Assembly (NCBI RefSeq): GCF_000226115.1
Contig: NC_016457.1
Location: forward strand, 8,184,001 to 8,248,000
Reading direction: 5' to 3'
Length of the DNA stretch: 64,000 nt
Source: Thermothielavioides terrestris NRRL 8126
Taxonomy: Eukaryota > Ascomycota > Sordariomycetes > Sordariales > Chaetomiaceae
Positions 55,820 to 64,000 of this stretch are shown here, one piece after another. The position numbers were made by a program, and so were the translations under genes. A model generated the notes under the pieces. The model saw only the letters and a list, made by a program, of their open reading frames with translations. It searched no databases and had not been told where the DNA came from. Every line of letters starts with the position of its first letter. The stretch's first letter is position 1.

Positions 55820-58507
55820 CTACGACCTGGCGCCCCTGCGCTTCTTCCGTCTGTTCTTCCTCTTCGCTCCTCCACCGCTCCCCTCGCCCGACGGGCCTGC
55901 CCGAGCTCCCTGCGACGCGCCCTTGGCCGCAGCCTCGGCGTGCGAGCCGGGAGTCTCCTCGTCATCCCCGCCGTCGGGTGGCAGCAGGGCCTCCTCGTCT
56001 TCGTTGCCTTGCGGGTCCGTTTCCTCCTCCTGCTCCTCCTCCTCCTCAACCGTCTCGGGTGGCTGCCGGGTGTCCACACCCTTTCCTCCCGACTGCTGCT
56101 GCGCCTGCTGCGCCTGTTGCGGATCTTGGTCCTTCGTGTCGGCGTGCTTGCTGTCCCTACTGTCCCTGGCGAACAATCCGAATGGCGCCCTGCCCAGCAG
56201 TCGCGGCTGCTCTGGAGACGACGGGATGACCGAGGCGGCCAGCTCCTCGGCGTCGTCTGGTCTCGCTGTTTCGAGCACCACCTTGCGCACGCCGCGCGAC
56301 TCGATGACGTTCTCCGTGATGCTGCCGCTGCGCACGTGCGACCGCTTGACGGAGAGGGTGTTGTCGGTCCTGACGGTCCTGGAGTTGTTGGCGCTCTCGC
56401 CGCTCGAGCTCGTCCGCGATTGTGGTTGCTGCGAGGCTGCTGCCTCTGCGGAGCTTTGGTCTGTCTCGCTGGCAGTGCGTGATGTCTGTGTTGCCTTGTC
56501 GGCGAGGTCACCCGTGTCCGCAGGCGGAGCCGACAGGCCGTTCCTTTGCCGCGCTAATTGCACAGTAATGGCGGGACTGACGGAGCCGTAGCTTTGCCGC
56601 AACGCCTGGATGCCGGATCCTGGGGTCTTTAGAAGGCTGGTGGTCTCGTCGCCTTCGTCGTTCGGGGTGGCATTCTCGGTTTGCTCCTCCGCTGTCGATG
56701 CAGCACGTTGATGGGTGGAATGTGTACCGCTACCCGGCTTGACTTTGACGGTGGTCGAGCGGGTCTTGTTCGGGTTCGTCGCTGGATTGGAAGGCCCAAG
56801 GTGCTTGAGGTGCTGCTTGATGTCTGCGAAATTCGCCCGCACGGGGACAGCCGTTCTCGTGAGCTGGCCATCCACGCCGGCCGAGCTCCGTCGCATCATT
56901 AACGTCGCAGTCTTTGGACTGGTCGCCAGCATAGGCGAATCACGGCTCGTCGCCCCAGCCGTCTGGCTTCCCTTCTGCAGGTCCGGGATGGCGCTATCAC
57001 TGTCGAACTTCGGGAGGCCGTGATCATGAGATCTCCCGACGGGGTCTTCAGAATGTCGGCGTTGGACTCTGGCTTTAGGAGCTGGGTTGAGCCGGCGGAT
57101 AGCCTTGTGGACATCAATGTACACGTCTGACTCATCAATGATTTCCCTGATGCCGAGTCAGCACCGAGTCAGCACCCGATGTTGCGCCTCAATGGACAGG
57201 ATGATGCGGCTTACTCTCCGATCAATTCCTCAATCACATCCTCAAGCGTTACGACGCCGAGAGCGCCATGGTCCTCTCCCGGATACTGCGAAACGAGCAC
57301 CATGTGAGACTTGCCTTCCTGGAAGAAATTGACAATGTCTAAGCAGCTCGTCTCTGGGCGAGTTTCCGGAAGCGTGGCCAGCGGGAAATCGCGAACGAGC
57401 TTGCAGTCCTCTGGATCGTACGTGATGAGGATTTTCACCAGCAGCATGCCCACAAAGTTGGTCGGATTCGCCGATTCGTGGATGGGAATGCGCGAATAGC
57501 CGGCAGAGAGGATCATGTCCATGGTCGGCTCATCCAAGACGGTATCCTCGGCCATGACGAAAACATCCTCCATCGGCGTCATCACGTTCGCCACCGGCTT
57601 TTCCTTCAGATCCAAGACCGCGCTGATGATGGTGACTTCGTCTTGGTTCAGACGCTGGGATGCTTCGCCCAGACTCTTGTGGAGGGTGACGAGAGTCTTC
57701 AGCCCGCTCTTTTTGTAGACCGTGCCGTGGTCCTCTCCAAGGAGCCAATCTAGAAGCTTCGCTGTCGGCCAGGCGATCGGCGCAAGTAGATACATCATGG
57801 CGAGGACCGGCTTGGACATGTATCCGCCAATCGGTAGGCCATGCCGGACGCAGATGGACTGGGGGAGGACCTCGCCGAAGATCACTGGGACGAACGGGTC
57901 AGATCAAAGTCGGCGATGCGGGGCTCAGACACGCCACCACATACCGATCAGAAAGGTCGAACCCACAACGGCGGCAACGCCGCCGCCGAGAGTACGGTCA
58001 AGAACCACAGGGAGCGTCTCGTTCACGATGACGTTGGCCAGGAGCAATGTGACCAAGACCCAGTGTTTCCCCTTCTTCAGCAGGTCGTAAACCCTCTTGG
58101 CATTCTTTTGCTGCGGCTCGCTCGGGTCGCCGGCCATGACCTGCAGATAGATCCCATCCTGCCCCATCAGGCTGGCACCGAAGTTAGCTGCCAAGCGCAC
58201 GAGTGCAGCTGGTCGAAATGTCAAAAACGGAACCGCCTTACGCAATGGTTAAACCAGCAAATGCGCCGCCCAAGAGTACCAGAAACGCCGCAGCCCCATA
58301 GAGAACCAAGAGACTTGCGCCTTCGGCTTTGGGCGCGTCGCCGCCACCCTCGGCCCGCGCGGCCAGTGGCGCGGCGGACACCGCCGAAAGGGTCATGGAG
58401 AGGACACGCGCGAGCCCGATGGCGATCGAGCGGCCGGCGGAGAGGCCATTGGCTTGTCTTGATAACGATCGCGCGCGTGGCGGCGGGTTGGCTGTTGTTG
58501 TCGTCAT
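55820..58507 (-). CDS. CNNM/Mam3-type DUF21-CBS membrane protein
   Basis: Exons (minus) 58507-58242, 58171-57945, 57884-57215, 57146-55820 (829 residues); introns are 70, 60, 68 bp with CTAAC/CTGAC branches. An ATG 13 codons upstream (58546) is also in frame. The DUF21/CNNM transmembrane domain spans residues about 60-260: [81 protein letters not shown] pair follows ([49 protein letters not shown]). The last 440 residues are a disordered polar tail ending in a basic cluster ([14 protein letters not shown]). Family members act in magnesium, manganese or copper homeostasis; yeast Mam3 is vacuolar. The substrate here is unknown. Confidence 0.94.
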
Positions 58508-59460
58508 CGCCCGCGGGCGGCGCAGCCGCGGGCACGCGCAGTTCAATTGAGGACGGAGGGAAGCTGTCGGTCTTGGCGATATGGATATGACTTCGCTGGC
58601 CCTGTTAGCACATTGTGCCGGGCGGTTTTAGATATGATTAATCCGGGACACGGCCGGTCGAAGGCGCCGGCATCGGAAAGAAGGTGTCAACTCTTTGAAA
58701 GAGGCTCGAAACGGAAGGCGACTCGACGACTCAACGGGGATTCGTTACGCTATCTTGTGCTGTGGTGGGGCCGGCGCGGCCGGCGGCCAGTTACTGGGCT
58801 GTGGAAGGCGTTGAATGATCAGGACAGTACACAGCATCACCGCCGATGAACCGGCAGCAAATGCAGAGGCTTGTCTAAATTCTACAATTAGATACCTAGT
58901 TATCTGATGCTAGGTTTAAATCGAAGTTCTCATTGTGTGCTCTGTGGCACCCTGTCTAAACCGACAATTGTGTGTGGTAATTACAGATACGATTATGGCC
59001 TGGACTCCAGCTCTCTCTGGTCTGCGGATACTGCCTTGGCAGCCCGTGGCAGGTCGTAATTTCGCATGTGATTTAAATCTGGTCACGTTCATTGCTGTCC
59101 AAAGCAGGATTTTTGCGGCATGCGCTTAGTTACACGTATTCTTGCAACTTACAGCGGTTGTGTGATCTGTCGACACCGAGGCGTGCAATATACCAGATGC
59201 TGAGTTGTACGATACATCGGCCGTTGTGTTTCTGTACTGTACAGTATTCCTCACCCAGGCCCCCGGGACAACGGCCCCACCGTTCCATTTCATCACATCG
59301 CGCTGACAGGGATTACGCGCTGTCCCTGCAGCAAACACGTGTGACTGAGCTTGAGCTTCAGGTTGACCCGTCTCTTCGCAATCCGTCTTGCCACGGATTG
59401 AATCTTTAATGGACAGCACGGCAATTGCGCTTGCGGCCTCAACCATAATTGCCAGTCGGA
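58508..59460. other. Divergent promoter region
   Basis: Shared upstream region of the Mam3-like gene (minus) and the next plus-strand gene. Moderately AT-rich around 58870-59110. No gene is supported. Confidence 0.5.
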
Positions 59461-61731
59461 ATGGTCACCACGCGGAGCGGGGCCCGTCGATCTCTCGAAG
59501 ATGGCGAAAGCAGCTCTGGAGACGACACAGCTCGCAGAACCGCCGCGACGCTCAGACCAGGGAAGCGCGCGATCCCGGTCGCCTCGAATGCGAGACCTCC
59601 CAAGCGATTGCAACAAAGCCCCGGCCCCGAGGACGATAACGTTGACGCTGCCATCAACGTTACGAGCATGCGTCGTAGACCGATAGAGGTCGTTATCGGC
59701 ACATCCAAAGGCCACAGCCGCATGAGCAGCACGGACGGCCAGGCTATCTCGACAAAGGTTCCCCATGACCCTTCCACCGCCGGTGTGCGCGGTGCTCAAC
59801 CCCGCGCGAGGCGCCTAAACCGACACATTCAGAGCATTGAAATCCTCGATGAAGTTGGCACGCCACAACTACCGGCAACAAAGCGTGGAAATGCTGCTCG
59901 ACTCGAGGTTGCGGAGACCCCTGAGCCGGAAAGTCGCGATGCAGCCCACAGCCAGCCCCATGTCGCTGGGAGGAACCACCAGGAGGTTCTCACGGGCGTT
60001 GAATCTCCAGATCAAGCACAGGGCAGCCCGGAACTGCAGTCTTCAGCCCTCAAACGTCGACCGGCGAAGCGACTTGCTAACATCTATGACATTCCGCACG
60101 ATGAAGAGTTGGCGCCGCCGAGTCCGGTTGTGGCCCGACGTCCACGGACAGTCAACAGGTTGAGGTCTTGGAGCCGGCCCAGGTCACGCAGGGCGCCGTC
60201 ACACGATCCATCCTTTGGAAGAAATGCGCGGCTCTCAGATATCCGCGAGGAGGAGCAGCCAGAGCCTAGCGTCGGTGATCGAGATGGCGAGGTCATGGAA
60301 GGCAGAGAGCGGCCGACATCAGGCCAAGAGAGTGATGGTTTCGAACGAGAAGAAGGATCTGAAGAGGTGGAAGAGTCAGAGGATTCGGACGGGGATCAAA
60401 GCTTGGTGATCATCCCAGTTCTGCCTTACAACCCCTCCATGCGCACCATCCCCATAGATCGCGTTCCGCTTGGCAAATTGCTGCGGCTCATGGGCCGACG
60501 CGGCTGGACAGGCCGAGGCAGGAGGTGGGAGATCGAGCTTCCCCGTTTGAGTGCCTCCAACCTCTGGGCGGAAATACCGACGCGCACGAGGTTGGGGAAA
60601 GGCTGTGTCGCAGCCCTCGGCCGCCTCAAGGAAGTGTTGGATGAGGTTCCCAATGCGCTCCACCTCCCCGGTCAATCTCGGTACCTTATCCAGGAAGAAG
60701 AGAGGCTGAATAAAGCCATGACAAGTGTCGACAACGCAGTGGCCAAGATCGAAGCAGTCTCAACCGAGCCCGATCGCCCTGCATCAGCAGACGCCCGCAT
60801 TCCCGAGCCGCTGTTCAACGATCTCTGCTCTTGTGTGATCCCCATGCTCGTTCTGGTACTGCAGAGCGCCTTCGCGATCGGGGTCAAGAAGCCTGATGCC
60901 GAGGCGGGTAACCCGCTCCCGGAAGAAGGCGTCTTTACCGTCGCTACGGCGGAAATCTTGCAGTGGGTTTTGGAGTGGCTGTCCAACCTCGGGGAACTCT
61001 TGAAAGATGAAGTCTCGGACGCCGATCAGAGGCCAGACCCTGACAGTCCGGCACACGACCGCGACGATTTCTGCTGCGTGCTCGACGTGGTGAAGAGCCG
61101 GGTGAGGTTGGCAGTCGACAACTTCAACGAGGAGGAGCGGGAGGTCGAAGAGATGAAGAGAAAGGACATGGAGATCAAGGAGGCCAAACGGAGGGAAGAG
61201 GAGGAGCAACTGGCAGCCGCCACGTGGCAGGACCGGCTGTTCAGCTCATCGATCAGAAGTATCCTAGACCAACCCCGTCCCTTCGAGTTGCTGTGGCGAA
61301 AGTTCAATCCGAGCTGGTCCGGCGATGCGGCGCACAGCAGCCAAAGAACCACCACCACCCCCCCTTCCACCACCACCAACACCACTACCCCAGCCCGTCA
61401 GCGCTCAGTTACCACCGGCGCCGGCACCGGCACCGGTACCGGTACCCGTTCCGGGACCTCAGCCTCGGCCTCGGCACGCCCGCCTCCTTCCCCGCCGCGA
61501 CCGGTTGCTGACGCGCCGTCGCCGTCGCCGTCGCCGCCGCCGCGCAATTACCCGCCCTGGGACGAGGAAGACACGGAGTGGTTCCTGCAGCAGCTGGTTC
61601 GGCCGGACAGGCGGAGCGGGTATCTGCAGGTATGCGCCGAGACGCTGCAGCGCGACGTCGATGACCTCCTGGCGGAGAAGGAGCGGTTGAAGAGGCAGGG
61701 GCGGTACCGCTCCCCTGAGTGGAGGCGTTGA
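59461..61731 (+). CDS. Uncharacterised nuclear-looking protein
   Basis: A single exon of 756 residues; the first true ATG is at 59461 (MVTTRSGARRSLEDGESSSG). The N-terminal 330 residues are basic and acidic in turn, with repeated RR/KR clusters and an acidic patch (EEGSEEVEESEDSDGD), typical of chromatin-associated proteins. A more ordered middle follows (PIDRVPLGKLLRLMGRRGWT, GLGKGCVAAL-like helices, FNDLCSCVIPMLVLVLQSAF). Then comes a charged coiled coil (FNEEEREVEEMKRKDMEIKE) and a Thr/Gly/Pro-rich spacer. The C-terminus holds a short module, YPPWDEEDTEWFLQQLVRPD then LAEKERLKRQGRY, with Myb-like Trp spacing at best. I do not recognise a named family; function unknown. Confidence 0.75.
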   Translation: MVTTRSGARRSLEDGESSSGDDTARRTAATLRPGKRAIPVASNARPPKRLQQSPGPEDDNVDAAINVTSMRRRPIEVVIGTSKGHSRMSSTDGQAISTKVPHDPSTAGVRGAQPRARRLNRHIQSIEILDEVGTPQLPATKRGNAARLEVAETPEPESRDAAHSQPHVAGRNHQEVLTGVESPDQAQGSPELQSSALKRRPAKRLANIYDIPHDEELAPPSPVVARRPRTVNRLRSWSRPRSRRAPSHDPSFGRNARLSDIREEEQPEPSVGDRDGEVMEGRERPTSGQESDGFEREEGSEEVEESEDSDGDQSLVIIPVLPYNPSMRTIPIDRVPLGKLLRLMGRRGWTGRGRRWEIELPRLSASNLWAEIPTRTRLGKGCVAALGRLKEVLDEVPNALHLPGQSRYLIQEEERLNKAMTSVDNAVAKIEAVSTEPDRPASADARIPEPLFNDLCSCVIPMLVLVLQSAFAIGVKKPDAEAGNPLPEEGVFTVATAEILQWVLEWLSNLGELLKDEVSDADQRPDPDSPAHDRDDFCCVLDVVKSRVRLAVDNFNEEEREVEEMKRKDMEIKEAKRREEEEQLAAATWQDRLFSSSIRSILDQPRPFELLWRKFNPSWSGDAAHSSQRTTTTPPSTTTNTTTPARQRSVTTGAGTGTGTGTRSGTSASASARPPPSPPRPVADAPSPSPSPPPRNYPPWDEEDTEWFLQQLVRPDRRSGYLQVCAETLQRDVDDLLAEKERLKRQGRYRSPEWRR

Positions 61732-63553
61732 GTGGTCTGGTGCTGCTGCTGCTGATGCGATGGTGGCGGCGGCGGTGGTGGTGGGTGGGTGTGGTTAAGG
61801 GGGGGTTATGAAGAAGGATTTCGCATGTCCGCTTGCTCATTATCGATGCTGTGATGATGGTTGGAAAGTCAGGATGCATTCTGCGGGGTGTTTTATTGGC
61901 CGTTGCTACAGAGAGATACCCATTTTTTCTTTTCAAATTGCATGGTTATGCCGATCAAAAAAGATTTGCTGAGTCCGCCAAGTGGTGTTGTTGGTTGCCG
62001 TCAGCCGTATCACTCTGCGCCTGCTAGAGAGGTGGTTAGCATATCATCAAGCGGTCCCCGACTTGTATTCCGTGGGTGGCCGTTCCTTGTATTGTGTGCA
62101 CTATCAAGTCTCCAACCTCCATCGAGGACGTGCGTTAGGCCTGTTCCTCCCAAGCGCTGTCGGGTGAAGCATGGCCCAGTTCCTGAAGGTATTCTGTACT
62201 TGAGACGACGCAGCCAAGGGATCGGAGAGACCAACCGGGTCGGCCCCGTCCCAGTTCCCTTTTCCCGCAGCCGCAAGTCCCAGGATGATCTCCCAATATC
62301 CGACAGGTTTCTGTTTGAGAGGGCAGCATCCTGGGGTTAACGTAGATGCTTGCTCTTCTCTCCATGAAGGCTGCAGCCACGAGTTCCGGCTCTGACACGT
62401 CAGCAAACCGGAGATGACCGTCACTGTATCAAGCTGAGCAGCTGAGCATGACGATGGCTACCCTCGTGTGTTCCATATGGACCTTTGCAAACCGTTTACA
62501 CTACGGGTTACACAACGATCCGTGCATAGGCACGGTATCTGGCAGCATGCACGCTATTCGCGAGCAAAGACCAAAAGCAAAAAAATGCCACCCGAAAAGG
62601 GCATCACCCAGAAGCAATGCTGGCGAATCGATACGCAACCGCCTCGGCACTCAGGCATTGGCGCATTGCATTGGCTCGAGGCTGGATGCAAGATTGACGA
62701 GACCCTGTCGCGCTCCTCAAGCCAGGGCGCCAAAGCAGGTGCGTCCTGCAACGGCCACGCCCTGACCTTGTCGATTCATTCGCTCCAGTCCACTTCACCT
62801 TCACAAGCATGGCCCGAGCATGGCCCTACCTAAGGGAGTGTAGCGCAGTGTGGCATGGCCCGCGCTAACCCGCGTTAAGGTGGTTATGCCCATTTTGGGC
62901 AGCTCCCATCCCAGAGAGCGCAGCTCGGCTCCTCTCTTTTCTCAACCTCTCAATCTGGGCCTCCTCTGGCTCCTGTCGCGGTAATTGAGCTGAACTTCCT
63001 CCCCTCCCGTCACCGCTGGGCGCCTTTGCGGAAAGGAGGTGTGCGTTGTCTGTTTGCTGCGATTGATCCCCGCGCCATACCGTCTTGTGCGTTTCGTTCC
63101 GAGTGGTTTTATTCCCCCCCGAGTCCAGCGATATCACTGGGGTCCCGGCCCAAGCTTCCAGCAGCGCGCCAGAAGCTTGTTGCGGTCTATTGCGGCCAAG
63201 GGAAGAGCGGGAAGTGGAGTGTCAAAGACGGGAGGACCAGTGAGTTGCAGCTTGCCCTTGACAGTTTCTCAGAAACTGCATATCATCAAAGTCGCAATGC
63301 TTGTTCCTTGACCTTTCGAATAGCCTTTTTGTCGCCTAGGGGCCCCGTGGCTACTAGTTCAAAGACACAAGAACGGCGTTGGGATTCTCCTTCGCAAGCC
63401 CCCTTGCTTTTTTTTCTTCCATATATGCAATTCCAAAGCTCTCCACCGCCACGTCGCTAACTTTTTGTCAATTGTACCCGAACACAGTCCCGTCGCTGTT
63501 TGAATATCTACCTTGCTTCTAATCCTGTCCGACGACGATTCGACTAGCCCACC
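61732..63553. other. Intergenic region
   Basis: It starts with a GGC/GGT-rich simple stretch (about 61743-61810). The final 150 bases before 63554 include pyrimidine-rich leader-like sequence. No gene or RNA gene is supported. Confidence 0.5.
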
Positions 63554-64000
63554 ATGTCCGACGCCGACAGTTTCGAGGTTGTCCAGCACGCGGATGCTCC
63601 TGCGGCTGCAGCTGCGGCTGCGCCCGCGTCCGAGCAGGAGCCGGCAGCTGCGCAGACCCCCACCTCACCGACTGCTACTCCCGGAAAGAAGGCGACCACG
63701 GCTACCGAATCTTCAAAGCGCACTGGCGCCCCTGCCGCCCCTGCCGCTGCATCTGCCCGCCGACCGGCAGCGACTGGTGCCGCCAGCACCAAGTCGGCCA
63801 CAAGCTCGACCAAGAGCTCGACGACGACACGGACGAGCACCACTGCCGGCCTCAGCAAACCCCCGACACGGCCCACCGCAGGCACGACCGCTGCTAAGCG
63901 GCCGCCGACTGCTGCGTCGACTGTCTCGCACCGCTCCCAGCCGTCCGTGTCCGAAGACGAGAAGAAGCGGGCTTCCATCTCGGGGACAACTGGGGCAGCG
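63554..64000 (+). CDS. Ala/Thr/Ser-rich protein, 3' partial
   Basis: The ATG at 63554 (context CCCACCATGTCC) opens MSDADSFEVVQHADAPAAAA and remains open to the window end (149 codons). The visible part is Ala/Pro/Thr/Ser-rich and basic (GKKATTATESSKRTGAPAAP, KSSTTTRTSTTAG), with an acidic-basic switch (SVSEDEKKRAS) near the end. Such N-termini are found on cytoskeletal and coiled-coil proteins, but no domain is visible here, so the function is unknown. Confidence 0.7.
   Translation, partial: MSDADSFEVVQHADAPAAAAAAAPASEQEPAAAQTPTSPTATPGKKATTATESSKRTGAPAAPAAASARRPAATGAASTKSATSSTKSSTTTRTSTTAGLSKPPTRPTAGTTAAKRPPTAASTVSHRSQPSVSEDEKKRASISGTTGAA

Noticed and set aside
1..64000. tRNA or 5S rRNA genes
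   Set aside because: I looked for GTTCRAnnC T-loop words with pairing arms on both strands. The hits (for example near 37750 and 44460) lack a T-stem, a D-arm or an acceptor stem, or fall inside coding exons. A dedicated scan could still find a divergent one.

Overview
This window is GC-rich filamentous-ascomycete nuclear DNA. Short introns (about 50-120 bp) with CTAAC/CTGAC branch sites, the gene content, and an AT-rich block that looks like repeat-induced point mutation (RIP) point to a Sordariomycete, plausibly Chaetomiaceae. The family-level assignment is inference. I found no tRNA, rRNA or CRISPR array.

Layout. 1-1973: the end of a universal-stress-domain protein (+). 1974-4205: intergenic, with a 20-bp minisatellite and a TACGGAGTA-type hairpin. 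4206-6706: a possible small membrane-protein ORF and a spliced membrane/coiled-coil protein (+). 8012-10402: poly(A)-binding protein PAB1 (-). 11663-18562: one complete, RIP-destroyed Ty3/gypsy LTR retrotransposon lying on the minus strand, with 190-bp LTRs and a perfect CGGGG target-site duplication. 19166-22860: a HUL5/UBE3C-type HECT ubiquitin ligase (+). 23124-25992: a GH92 alpha-mannosidase (-). 27019-27274: a broken RTA1-family remnant. 27541-29294: PP2A activator RRD1 (-). 30107-31133: a SET-domain protein (-). 31446-34202: Rad4/XPC (-). 34727-34966: a small Cys-rich protein (-). 35675-37250: COX15 (-). 37251-40092: a gene-poor gap. 40093-41712: a ZIP metal transporter (+). 42896-44373: a kinase-like protein with a frameshift (-). 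45401-46462: a roadblock-like protein (+). 47108-49519: a conserved low-complexity protein of unknown function (-). 50636-52585: 3-phosphoglycerate dehydrogenase (-). 53509-54718: two-domain glyoxalase I (-). 55820-58507: a CNNM/Mam3-type CBS membrane protein (-). 59461-61731: an unknown nuclear-looking protein (+). 63554-end: the start of an Ala/Thr-rich protein (+).

The genes are mostly unrelated housekeeping functions (translation and mRNA stability, ubiquitination, nucleotide excision repair, haem A and serine synthesis, methylglyoxal detoxification, metal transport). There is no biosynthetic or defence cluster. The clearest unusual structure is the retrotransposon. It sits in the divergent promoter between PAB1 and the HECT ligase. 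Its LTR mutations are graded: both LTRs are mutated on the side facing the element interior and clean on the outer side, as if RIP spread outward from the internal domain. Exon boundaries were worked out by hand from splice signals and reading-frame continuity; none is backed by transcripts.
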